DNA of 64,000 nt from Tiliqua scincoides. Its lineage: Eukaryota; Chordata; Lepidosauria; Squamata; Scincidae. The stretch spans positions 34,582,348 to 34,646,347 of the forward strand of contig NC_089821.1 in NCBI RefSeq assembly GCF_035046505.1, read 5' to 3'. Each line of letters opens with the position of its first letter. Position 1 is the first letter of the stretch. The notes beneath the pieces are model-generated. The model saw only the letters and a list, made by a program, of their open reading frames with translations, was not told the DNA's origin and did no database searches. Made by a program: the position numbers and the translations under genes. Shown here piece by piece: positions 31,711-43,443 of the stretch.

Positions 31711-32596
31711 TACATAATGTATACATTATGTAAATTCATTTTTTGCATATATTTATTTATATACTTACAGTCATAGAGAGGAAGCCATGAACTGTACAGC
31801 ACACTGAAAATATACCCCTTGAAGACTACCAGTCTCCTTTGTAAGCTGCATGGCTGCACAGCTCTAATCAAAGCCTCACACAGTTTCCCTCTCTCTGTGA
31901 GTGCTCCCTCAGAGCACTCTGGTGCTCTGCAATGACATCGTTGTTAAGCTCTCTGAATTGAGTTAGCCACGGTCACTGCAGGGCTCCGAATATTCCCCTG
32001 AAAAATTAGAGGCAATGTTGCTGACTACAGGAATCGAATTCAGCAATCTTTCTGCTTCTGAGATTTTACTGGATATTATCAAACTTTCACATTATCTTCA
32101 GTTTTGACTACCTTCTCTTAACAGCTTTATATTTGCTTTTAAAAAAATGAGAGGTACAGTCCTCAGAATATTAAGATGCAGTCCTGGCAAGACCCCTCAA
32201 CTGAGGAAGTCAAAATCTAAATATATGTTTCTATAGTAAGCTATCCATCTCAAAAAGGAGATCAAGTTCATTGAGACTCATGTCTAAGCAGGTGTGTGTG
32301 GAATGCAGCTAAAGATTAAGATATTAGATAAGGCAGATCTAGTCGCCCAAAACATGACTGCTACATTTCAGATGATGGTAACATCCACAGTGCAATACAA
32401 TAGCAGGGGGAACATTTCTTTCTGATCTTAAACATTCTATTAGAGACATTTCTTCCTGTCTTTGGGCAATGTTGATGTGCTTAAATTCCTTTGACATGTC
32501 AGTAAAGGCCACAAGAAAAAGTGGACTTTTTTGTTTCTGTGTGGAGGCCCCTATACACAAAATATATAAGCCAAATTGGTTATTTCTTTTACTGTC

Positions 32597-33060
32597 AGCT
32601 CAATCCTATGAGGGCCTTACACTGCCGGAACTAGCGCTGCAAAATGTGACACACAATTCAGTTTGACCAGGCTGCTGCAAGTGGTGAATGTCAGTGTGAC
32701 AGCAGCCCATCAACAACCCCTGGTGCAGGTAAGTCAGTGCAGGGGGTGGAAGGTAGGTGGGCAGAACAGGGCGGGGAAGGAATGGGAAGGAGACTGGGGG
32801 AGGTGGGAAGGGGGAAGAATCAGTAGCAGCAGTGCCACTGATATCCTATCCCTCTTCCTAGCACTGATGTGCCTTCCTGGGTCCACCCAGACTTGTGCCA
32901 GCTGTATGGCTGGGGTAGCAATGGTTTATCCCCAGGCAAGGGAACAAATATTCCCATACCTGGATGGGACCTCTAGGACTGCCCCCCACCCTTGACAGGA
33001 TGCAGCACATGCTCCAGTGGCACATCTGCATCAGTGGGGGCAGGTTGATATGACTGGGCT
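32597..33060. mobile_element. Harbinger-like element, about 460 bp
   Basis: AGCTCAATCCTATGAGGG at the left and ATATGACTGGGCTG at the right. The interior AAGGGAACAAATATTCCC is shared with other family members. Flanks are imperfect. Confidence 0.5.
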
Positions 33061-33084
33061 GTTAGTTTATTTTCTTAAACAGAA

Positions 33085-33265
33085 GGTTATGAACAGCTGC
33101 ATCATGCCATTGGTCCATCTAGTTCCATGTTGTCTATACTGAGAGGCAGCAGCTCTCCAAAATTTTAAACAGGGACCTTTCCCAACCCCACCTGGAGATG
33201 CCAGGGACTGAATTTTGAACTTTTTGCAGGCAAAGCAAATCACTGAGCTATAGCCAGCAGATGCA
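33085..33265 (-). mobile_element. tRNA-derived SINE, reversed
   Basis: The end CAGGCAAAGCAAATCACTGA followed by GCTATAGCC is the reverse complement of a degraded tRNA-Ala-like head. CACCTGGAGATGCCAGGGAC is the reverse of the common GGCATCTCCAGG segment. Confidence 0.6.
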
Positions 33266-35967
33266 CCAAGTTTCCCTAGGCCTTCAGGTACCACATGATT
33301 GCATGCCCTGCCATGATCAAGACTGTCTATGTTTCTCTTCATAGTCAAGTTTTGCCCGCCCACCCCCAGCAGTTCCATCTTCTGCTCAGTTTACTTGGCT
33401 GTGACAGGGCAAATGGGCAGGTGAATCTTCTAGGAGGTTGACTGGGAGAAGGGAAAAGGAGAATCTTAGGCCAATTCACATCTTATTCTTGGCTCAGTGC
33501 CATTGCATAAAAATTAAACGCTTTCACTTTTCCCATAAACACAGTCGGTAAGTAACTCAAGTGGCTGTTTACAAAAGGAAAATTTGAGTGATCACCTGTC
33601 TCAAAAGGAAAAATTAGATGTCTGAACATTAATTCAAAATTTAGCACCCATGTGTTTCTCACTATTTAAAAAACACAATATCAACACAAAATCTTTGTAC
33701 ATTTTTAAGTTGGCAGAAACAAGAACTCACATTTGATCTTACAAGATGTTTAACTCATCACCTTCAAGCATTTCCTGACTCTACTGTCATAACCATATCT
33801 GTTTGATAAACTGGACTTCTTCAACTAGCCCATGCAGTTGTGGAAAATAGTAAATCTTAATCCTGTTCTTCAAAATGCCTCAACGTGCCTTCTCATTTTC
33901 TGCCTTCATTTTTGGAAATGCAAATAAATGCAAGCATGCTAGATTATTTTAACCAGAATACTGCAGAAAGGTTGAAAGCACAGATGCTGTATCTTACATA
34001 TAAGACATACCTTCACATAGGGGATCTCACCGACTCTCCTATATGTCATCCGTGTTCTCTTCCAAGAGTATCAAAATGGGAGCAGGAGAGGTGAAAAGCT
34101 GTTTGGGAAGAATGACAGTTGGAAAAGAGAGAGATGAGCTGAGGATCTGAAACCTCAGCCAAGTTGATGCATAAACAGGAAATCAGACTTTACAAGTGTG
34201 ATGAGACAGCTGAAAAAAAAAACCCACACTACGTTTCTGCTTTGTGGGAGTTCTACCCACTCAACAGCTGTAACATTTGGAAATGGCAATTGCACAGATC
34301 AGGATTACATTTCTGCAAATTCAGCATTTGGCTTTAACTTGTTTGTCCCCAATTCCAACTGAAATAGGTCCAATATAGACTGAATGCACTTCCTCACATT
34401 CCCCATTTTTTTTTAAATCTGACCTCTCCTTATTTCATTCAACCACACACCTGAGATTTTGTGAGCTCCTTGAAGCTGGAACCTGCCTTTTAATTTTGTT
34501 CTGCATATAAGTTTTCTTTAATGTGGTTATTTTTACAGCCTCATCTATTCAGAACTACATAACTGTGACTTTGCTTATAGTTCTTTTTTTAAAAACCTAC
34601 CATACTACAGATCCCTTCCCCTCCAATGATTCAAAAGGAACTTAATTCCTTTAGTTTTGCTTCAAATGTTAATCATATCTTAATAAACTGTCAAAGAAAA
34701 AGAAGTGGGAAAAGGGAACATTTGTTCTCAGACAGGCAAAAGAAAATTCTGATGCAAAAGGATTAGGGGCTTATAGGAACAGATGGGAGAAGAAAGGAGA
34801 AGAGGGAGGAAGAACAAAAGGACCTCCCTTCTTGGAGAAAGGCAAACAAGGTGTCTGGAGGAGAGGTGGGCCCCTGGGCTTATGCTCTCTTAATATAAAA
34901 GGAATTATTATTATTTTTTATTCCATTTTTTTGCCTGACAACAAGCATCCAAGGAGTGTGACAACAGAACACAAACAATACATAACAAACATAACATCTT
35001 TTTGATGAGCACTAGTGACAAAAAAAGGCTCAAAGGAAGGGACAGGGGAAAGGGAAATGTCCACTTTCTAGACCTCAAAGGTTACTTTGACTGTTTCCAG
35101 TGAATTATTAGAAGCTGATGATAGGAAGGCAAACTATTCTCCTTCAGTTGTGCTGTTTCTGGGAGTCATTCTACAGAAACCACATGCTTATCTGAGCCCC
35201 TCAGTCTCTCCTAAGTTTGCCAGGTCAAATGCTGGACCAACAGAGACATCCTGAGAAGGGTGTGGATAGGGTGTGGGCCCAGAGCAACAAACCAGTGTGT
35301 CCCTCCATTATGGCCATATATTGGTCATGAAAGCGCAGGGCCCAAGGCATGGCTGCCATCAGAGGGGAGAAAATGGTTTTGTATGGGCAAAGGCAGGATG
35401 GTGGTGGTGGTGGAAGAGGTCAGGGTTAAAAAAAGTGGTGGTTCCAAAATGGCCTGAGACTAGCCTTTACGATCCATTCACTTGAGTTCCCCCCCCAGGT
35501 GGTGAAACAGCTTCAAAATGAACTGTGCCCCACTGGTGTTCCTGGAAGGGGGGGACCACTATCTTTGGCACCTGGCTGCTTGAGTATGTAAAGTGGCCCT
35601 AATTCCTTGCCCTCAGAGCCTGTCGCACCTGCAACAGCACAAAGGGTGGCTTTACACCAGTGGCCAGGCACCTGAAGAAACTTAGTGTTTTCCCCCCACC
35701 CCAGCTAGGAACACCAGTGATTCTGTGGGGAGTTTTACCACAGTGTGTAAGCAGACCCTCCCCTTTGGAGCCATTCCAGGCAGGGGAGCAAAACAGAGGT
35801 ATTGGGCTCCCTGCATTGATCTAAGTTTTGCCTCCTCCACCCTGGAATGGCTCAAAAGGGGAGGGGAAGGGGCTGCTTGCACACTGTGGTGAAGCTCCCT
35901 ACAGAACTTCGTGCTTTGCACCTTCTCTAGCTATGCAACTGTCACCAACTACTCTGTGAAGGCAAGG

Positions 35968-36130
35968 GATAGGGTCACCAGATACAAAGGGATACAGAGT
36001 ACCTCTACCTTTAACCCTTTTAAAAGCTTTTTAAACCCTTCCACATTAAGCTGCACCTGCCCAAATTCCCTCTGCTATACAATAGTTAAAGGCATAGGCA
36101 CCCTGTTCCTCTTTGGATCTGGTCACCCTA
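35968..36130. mobile_element. hAT-like MITE, relative of 21020-21203
   Basis: AGGGTCACCAGATACAAAGG at the left and TTTGGATCTGGTCACCCTA at the right are inverted repeats around a shortened interior. Confidence 0.7.
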
Positions 36131-36154
36131 AAGTGGGAGGAACTGCGTTTTTAA

Positions 36155-36226
36155 CCCATTTTTATCAGGCCCACAGGTGTACACATTTGGTCCTTGTTGC
36201 ATATATACAACATTGGGCAGAAAAGG
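36155..36226. mobile_element. Tiny piggyBac-like MITE, copy 1
   Basis: TTAA precedes CCCATTTTTATCAGGCC. The centre TGTTGCATATATACAACA is a near-perfect palindrome, and TTGGGCAGAAAAGG ends it. The right TTAA is degraded. Confidence 0.55.
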
Positions 36227-36338
36227 CTTGTGAGCAGCCTTGAGGTCCTCTGAGGCAGGAACATGCAGCGGGTGGGGAGGCAGATGAGATAGAGCTGCCC
36301 CAACAGAGTCCCTCAAAAATCGCTGCTGCCACCACTGT

Positions 36339-36690
36339 GTGAGGTACCCAAGCATTCACAACCCACAGTAGGTGAGGTAGAGCTTCCCCACGGAAGTCCT
36401 TTGAAAAGTGTAGCCGCAGTGTGAGGCGCCCAAGCACACCCAACCCGCATGTAGACTCCACAACGGTGTTCTTCGAAAGCACCGCTGCTGCGTGAGGTAT
36501 CCAAACACACACAACCCACGGCAGGTGAGGCACAGCCTCCCCACTGAAGTCCTTTGAAAAGCACCACCATCGTGTGAGCTACCCAAGCGCTCACTACCCA
36601 CTGCAGGTGAGGCAGAGCCTCCCCACTGGAGTCCTTTGAAAAGCGCTACCGCCGTGTGAGGCACCCAAGCTTGTCACAGGGCAGTAGCGC
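36339..36690. repeat. Minisatellite upstream of LTO1, unit about 70-82 bp
   Basis: Four to five diverged units beginning GTGAGGYACCCAAGC-like and containing CCTCCCCACTGAAGTCC and TTTGAAAAGC. It is followed by a partial inverted unit at 36683-36730 (TTTTTGAAGGACTCCAGTGA). Open minus-strand frames here reflect the repeat and are not genes. Confidence 0.8.
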
Positions 36691-36869
36691 TTTTTGAAGG
36701 ACTCCAGTGAGGAGGCTCTGCTTCCCCTGCCTCCCCACCCACTGCACTCCCTGCTCTGAGGAGGCAAAGGGTGGCTCCAAATGCCTAGGAAAAAAGAGTC
36801 CCACGGAAAGCAGCATGAGGGCAAATTCCCCACCAGCTCCCACGTGGGTGGTGCGAGAGCGCACGTAAC

Positions 36870-37197
36870 ACACCCCTTCTCCTCCTCCTCTGCATTCACA
36901 CGTGACACCAAGAGCGGGAGGAGGCTCCCACAGCGCGAGCGCGCCCGCCTTTGGGAAGCGTTCCTGCGCCCTCTAACGGCTGAGGGAAAAGAAACGCTGC
37001 CGTCGGTTTTTCCAGCGCGAGCGCAGCGCGCCCCCCAGCGGGCCATCGAATCTTGCTGAGGTAACGGACTCCCCCGTCGGCGCATGCGCCTAAGGACGCT
37101 CTTGATTGGTTCCTCCGGCCTAGCGTCGGCTGACGAGAATGTCCGTGTGGGAGGGGCAGACGGGCCGGCGGTGGGTTGCGCCGTGCCGTGCCGTGTC
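36870..37197 (+). promoter_or_regulatory. CpG-rich LTO1 promoter region
   Basis: GC-rich with many CpG dinucleotides (for example GCGCGAGCGCGCCCGCC at about 36936 and GCGCAGCGCGCC near 37021), no TATA box, ending at the LTO1 start codon. The inverted-CCAAT motif GATTGGTTC is at 37104-37112. This is the usual form of a housekeeping promoter; the TSS is not resolved. Confidence 0.6.
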
Positions 37198-37253
37198 ATG
37201 GAAGCTGCTGCCGAGCTGGATGCCTTCGATGCTATTGTGATGGCGGAGGAGAG
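37198..37253 (+). CDS. LTO1: LTO1 exon 1
   Basis: 56 coding nt (18 codons plus 2 nt) from ATG in a CpG-rich setting to donor GTGCGG. The ATG is the first that leads into the conserved FDAIVMAEE. Confidence 0.88.
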
Positions 37254-40200
37254 GTGCGGAAGGTCTCCCCGCGGGGGCGGAGTCAGTATTGGGGGGGGGC
37301 ATGAGCACTACCCTCATTCCAGAGCCCAGGCCGACCTGCTGGGGAGACCTGGGCTCCCGTTCCGCCTCTGGAGCCGCCTCCTCCAGGTGGGTGGACCTGG
37401 GCTCCCAGCTGCACCGGCCTCTGGGGCTGAGGTTTGCTGGGCAGGTAGACCTGGGCTCCTGCCTGGACATGGAATGCAGAGCTACCTGCTGGGTAGACCT
37501 GGGCTCCGTTCCACCTCTTCCCACTTCCAGGCAGGTAGCTCTGGACTTCTGGTTGAACTGGCCTCTGGGGCTGAGGTTTGCTGGGCAGGTAGACCTGGGC
37601 TCCTACCTGGACTTGGAACCCAGATCTACCTGCTGGGTAGACCTGGGCTCCCATTCCACCTCTTCTAGATGGGTAGACCTGGGCTCCTGTCTGTGCTTGG
37701 GCTGCTCCCCGTCCCAGCCGGTGCCCTTCCCCACTGGCAAAACAGTTGAGGGGGGTCACGCACCCGGGGCACCTCCTGGATCTGCCCTGTGTTGATGGCG
37801 GTCTATGTGTCTGCGAAGGGTGATGCTTAATTTGGCAGCTTTTGCGGTGGCCGTTTTTCATTTAAAACAGATTTCATTTAAAACAGATTCCCCTTTGGCG
37901 CCTCACCTGAAATGAGAGGAATTGATATGACTGAGAGCCCAGGCCTAGGCTTGTCTCCTCAGAAGTAAGTCCCATCATAGTTCAGTGGGGCTTACTCCAC
38001 TGTGGATAGTGTGGATAGGATTGCCGCCAGATTGAAGAATGCTTTCATTCACTCTGGTGTATCCTTACAGTACCTCTAGAAACCCCTTGGCTCTGCCTGC
38101 CAAGCCACCTACAGCTGTTTGTTACATTGCATGTAATGCAATGGTCTCGCTGGTCTTGCTGCCAAGTGGTGGGGGTCTGGGGGTCCCATGGGTATCATCA
38201 GATGCCACCTCAAGTACCGCCAATGGTACAAGTACCTCTGGTTGAGAAACACTGCTGTACTCTCCTCCTTTGGGAGCTCTGAGTTCAAATTATAATGGAC
38301 ACTTCCCCCCCCCCTTGCAACTTTAACTGTTGTATGTTAGAAATTCAGCATCTGCATTCCTACCCCTTGCATTGTGATGCAGTGATAGGTGGAAGTTTCA
38401 TGGGTAGAAGTTTCTGCCTGTTTTACAGGAGAGAGAAAAAAATTGCTTGAAAGTGGCTATTCGAGTTCCAGAGTGTTGGCATCCTTCAGTCTTGGAAGAC
38501 TATGGTATCGCGCTCTGAGTGGTGGCTCTGGAACAGAGTGTCCTCTCCAGTGCGCGAAGCCTGGGTAAAGTAGGTATGGAGGATAGGCTGTTACCCATGC
38601 AGCAAATCCCCCCTCTCCACGTTGCTGAAATGGTCCAATGGAAAGGCAGAGGCCAATACGGTTGGTTCCAGCGGCATCGCAGGAGTTGCCAGAACGTGAC
38701 TGTGTTCAGCCGTGAACTGCCTCAGGGACTCCGGCTCCGGATTTTGCCTCGAGGTTGACTCCTGAAGCCTTTTCCATAACTGGATGTAGCCACAAGGCAG
38801 TGGAGGTTTGGGATCAGAGTTTTCCTTCTCTCAGATGAGCTGCCTTCCCAGGCTGACGAGTCCCATCTACCCGGTGGCTGTTTAGTCTCCTCTTACGACA
38901 AGTACAGCCAAACTGAGGGCCTATTCTTATCCCCAGCCCCCAGGGGAAAGTTCCAGAGTAAAGTAAAACTAAATTAATAAGTTGCCTGGGCAGTATGCCT
39001 TCTTTCCCTATTCTGTAAAGTGGGAGCAGGCTTTTCGCCTCAGAAGGTAGCAAAACGCTGTGTTTTTGAGACCTTGTTTGGTCTCTTGTTTAGGTAGTTG
39101 TCTTGTAAATGATGTAGTTGTGGGATGTAATTCAAAGCTTATCATAAATGTGTTTGTATTTAAGCTACTGCTTAAATACTGTTTAGTATTTTGTTTACTT
39201 CCCCAGTGTCAGTAGTAATATGACATGCCTCCTGCTGCATTTGGCCTTCTGGCCCCACTTAGTAAACTTATACTGATATGGTGACAGACTTGGCATCCTG
39301 ACAAAAGTGGGTCTAGTGGCTTCTTTCTCAAGCTTTCATACAAACATGTGTAAAACATGTATAGACCATGATCCACCTCTATGTTAAGTTCCTTTTTAGA
39401 ATAGAAAAGACATATTTAACCCATTTTTGCCCAGCCCACAGGTGTACACATTTGGCTGCTGTTGCATATGTGCAATGTTGGACAGAAATGTCTTAAAATT
39501 TCACCACTGTAGTCTGGAAGTGAAATGAAAAAATATATAGTATTAGCTATAAGTTAAGGAAATTCAGTTATACTTCCAATCTTCCAGTTTTACTGCTCAG
39601 TTCAGGGACTATTTTCACTTTCAGAAATCAAGAGGAAACCCTAGAAGTGTAACTAGATGCTGAATCCTCTTGAAACTCAGTCCAATTTTAAGAACTTTTC
39701 AATAAGGATGTCCCATCCCCTGAAGTGCTTAAAATAGCTAGGTATATATTTAGAACTGATCTTTTTGCATAGGTCTGTATAGCACAAAGATGCAGGATGC
39801 AGCACATGTTCCATTGGCACTGCTATGCCAGGGCTGGAAAGCACTGACATGAGAGGTTAGGATTCCACTTTGAGACTATGATCCTACATCCAGTTAAGCT
39901 GCTTGAATCTCATTTTATTTCACGATAACTTGCATAGGACTGGGTGGTCAGTTTCTAAGTACAAGAGCACTCTGTCATTTTGCTGCTACAGACTAACTTT
40001 TTGTTCCCAATTTGCTTTTATTATAGATTTCATGGTGAAGGCTATCAAGAAGGTTATACTGAAGGAGCACAATCTGGTGTAATCGAAGGAAGGCAATATG
40101 GAATACAACAGGGTGTCAACATTGGCTTAGAAGTATGTGACAAAATTAAAATCAGTATTTCTGTTAACAACACAATTACTGTTAACAACATTACTGTTGT

Positions 40201-43200
40201 ACAACACAGTTGTACAACAGTAATTACTGTTACTGTTAACAACACAATTACTGTTAACATTACTGTTAACACAATATTGGGTATTTATTGGGTTCTAAAC
40301 ACACATTAATCCATACATTGAACTTCACTATTTCTGCAGTTCTGTAGCTGAATATTACTAACAGCCAAATCCTAGCCAAATTTCCAGTGCTGATGCAGCC
40401 ATACCAATGGGTTGCACACTGCGTTGGGGGGGGGAGCAGTCATGGAGGCTTCTTCAGGGTAAGGGAATATTTGTTCCCTTACCTTGGGGCTGCATTGTAG
40501 TTGCATTGGCACTGGTTAGGATTTGGCCATAGCTTTTGTGCAAAATATTTATTGCAGTAACAGCTCCGTGATTAAGCAACTTCATTTAGACTAAGGCTAC
40601 AATCCTAACCACACTTTCCTGTGAGTAAGCCCCATTGAACAAAATAGGAGTTACTTCTGAGTAGTCTTTATAAGGATTGTGCCCTAAGTGAAGTACCATA
40701 GATACTCACTTATAGTACTTGAAATTTTTGCAAAGTAATCAAGCTCCAATTATCACTTATCTTATCTCTGGGTCAATCAGAGGGCAGAGCTTTTCAACTC
40801 TGAACAGTTTCCTTTCTCAGCTGAGCTGTTGCTCAGCTCAGGCAGGCACCTCCTTAGTTGCTATAGTTACTTTCCTGGGACATTCCAGCCAAAGTTAATC
40901 TTTTATTCTCCTTCCTTCTGCTGCAGCCTGATTCTGCTTTGCAAGTGCTTGCAAATGCTTACAAAGCAGGTCTGTTTTTTGAAACACCAGGATGGGATCC
41001 TCCTTCCCAGGCTACAGTTCAGTGCACCATTACTTAAGAATAACACCCATGGAAAGCAGTGGGTCTACTTCTGAGTAAAAGGGGTTGCAAATATCTCATC
41101 TCTCTACTGTAAATTGAATTGCACACTCTCAGTTATGTGTTATGGGTTGTATGTTGTATGTAGCGCTTCTGGCTTAACACAGCAGACACCTTAAAGGTGG
41201 ATTTGATTCATGGTGATTCCCAACCTTTTTCACTTGCATATCCCTTGGCAGCCCATTTTCATAAATTGTACCTTTCATATTAGCAAAATGTTTGTAATTA
41301 GTAATTCAAGCCCTCATCTCCTCCATATGAAAGCCCAGACTTCATGTATTCATCACATATTTTCTCTTTTCATCTGTTTGAACAACAGAAGACTCTGCTT
41401 TTGCACCAGAAGTGTGCTGAGAAATTCTGGGTGCACTTTCCATACTATGTTTCAGCTTTTTTACTGTGATGGTTTTCAATCACTGGTCCATAGATGAATT
41501 GATGACCAAAAACTAGCTATTGGTGGGGCTTTCACAGCCAACTAACTACCTCCCTTCCTGCCTCGCTGGTCCTTGCAAAGCATTCTGGAGCACAACCTGC
41601 CTTTTTCTGCCATAATTCCATTCTTTTTCAAGTACCCCTAAAGGTCCTGTTGAGTGTCCCTGGGAGTACGTGAATACCAGGTTGGGAACCACTGTTCTAC
41701 TGGTATGTTGTTTACAGTGCACTTACTCTGATTGTGTTTACGTGAAGACCAGAATTTAAAAAGAATAAAAATGTATCTTAAGATCTTTTACTATGTTTTT
41801 AATAAATTAGAGATGACAGTTCTTAGGTAACAATTAGTGGTAGGGTTATTTTCAGAATCTGGCCTTGGGTAAAATCAGACAAAACTACAGTCAGACACCC
41901 CCCTAAGTTTAACCCCCAACTTATCCAAGGGTGATAGAAAATTCCATGGTTGTTGGTTCAAAACCTGCCCTTGGCTTATCTGTGGGGTCGACTTATAGGC
42001 AGATGTCTGCGGTTTTTGAGGCTGAGCTTCTTCAAGTAAGCCTGTGTATCTCTGAGAGTTTTCTTAGGAATTAACAGCCCTAATCCTGAGCTGTCATTGG
42101 CAGAGTGAGCATAACGCCAGTGGAAGTACCACTGTAGCAGTGTACACAACAAGGCTGCCAATGCGCATGACAGTGCGCAAGCCAGCAGAGAGGTCTCCCA
42201 CTGCCAGCATCAGTAAGTTGGTTGCAAGGGCATGTGGTGGGAGGAACAGGTTAAGGAATGGGATGAACAGGAAAGTGTTTGTGAGGGAAGAAGACTGGCA
42301 GAACAGTAAAGGAAGGGGTGGTTACTGGCTGCACTCGCATGCACCAACATTGTAATCCCGCTTCTTTTCCCATTTGCTGTTTTTTACTCTCTTTGCTTCT
42401 GAGGCACTGAAATAGATGGCAGAGATCTTAGGTGACGCATTGGGGTTGCAGAGGCTTACCTCAACTTTTGTTCTCTTGTCTTGAGACCTGTGGACTGACC
42501 CCTTTCCCCCACTCCACTGGATGTCACATACACTCCATTGGTGCAGCTGCATTGGCAGAGTGAGAATTTAGTGAGAAATGGGCTGCTAATACACATATCT
42601 GATGTTGTCTAAGATGAAATTATCAGGATAAGAAGAAAACAAAATTAACCATTTCTTTTTCAACATATAGATTGGGTCATACCTTGGTTTTGCAATGACA
42701 TGGCAGAAGTTGCTCTGTAAATGCACAGATGAAAAACACAGGTAGGATTAAGGAAGAAAAAGCTTTTGCTTACCGGTTGCCTAATTTGTCATGGGTCTGG
42801 TTCAGTTTTTCTAGCGTAGTGCTGCCTTTCTTTTGATTAAAAAAGACATCAGCCTGTTTTGATTAAAAAAGAATCAAACTTTTACATTGAAACAGAGGTA
42901 TTAGAAGAAAAGATGAAGAGGAAGGCAGTAACACTTGAGCCTGCATTTCTAAACACACTTACTAGGAAGTAAGCCTTAAGTAAGTAAGCCTTCATACAAT
43001 AGGATTTCTTTCTGAATAAGCAATCATATAATTGCACAGCATGATATATAGTAAAGAGTACTCATGAGGTGGGTAGCAGCATTGCTTGCCAAGGTTTGTT
43101 GTACTATCCAAAAGCAACTAGCATGGCATCGTAATGTCAAAATAAAATAACGTAGTGTTGCTGGGATTGAGTGGTACAGCTTTCCAAGCATTCAAGCAAA

Positions 43201-43411
43201 CAAGGCCAAAAACATAGCTTCCTGAATGTTTAAGAAGCTAAAGAGATTACTCTTAGTCCTCATGCATAATAGCCACTAATAAAAATTAAGCATAAATGTT
43301 CTACTGGGTTGCCGGCGGTGGTCATATTTGATGTTTGCTGACATCAGAATTGGGGTTCATTTTGACACAGATGGTTTGGTCTCCTTAACCAGAGGGTCTG
43401 AGTTAAATCAG

Positions 43412-43443
<32 letters not shown>

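Larger units (their letters stand above)
31711..36330. other. Interval between FGF19 copy B and LTO1
   Basis: No host gene recognised. It holds a Harbinger-like element (32597-33060), a reversed tRNA-derived SINE (33085-33265), a hAT-like MITE (35968-36130) and a small TTAA-flanked element (36155-36226). From about 33270 to 35960 I see only degenerate unique-looking sequence, with an L2/MIR-like stretch near 34450-34510. Confidence 0.6.

Noticed and set aside
36594-37199. 201-codon open frame on the minus strand
   Set aside because: It runs through the minisatellite and the CpG-rich LTO1 promoter. The protein is repeat-derived, with no domain, and GC-rich DNA has few stops.
37283-37861. Overlapping open frames on both strands around LTO1 exon 1
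   Set aside because: They follow the 144-bp minisatellite and its period. Only the first 18 codons of the plus-strand frame are real LTO1 sequence.
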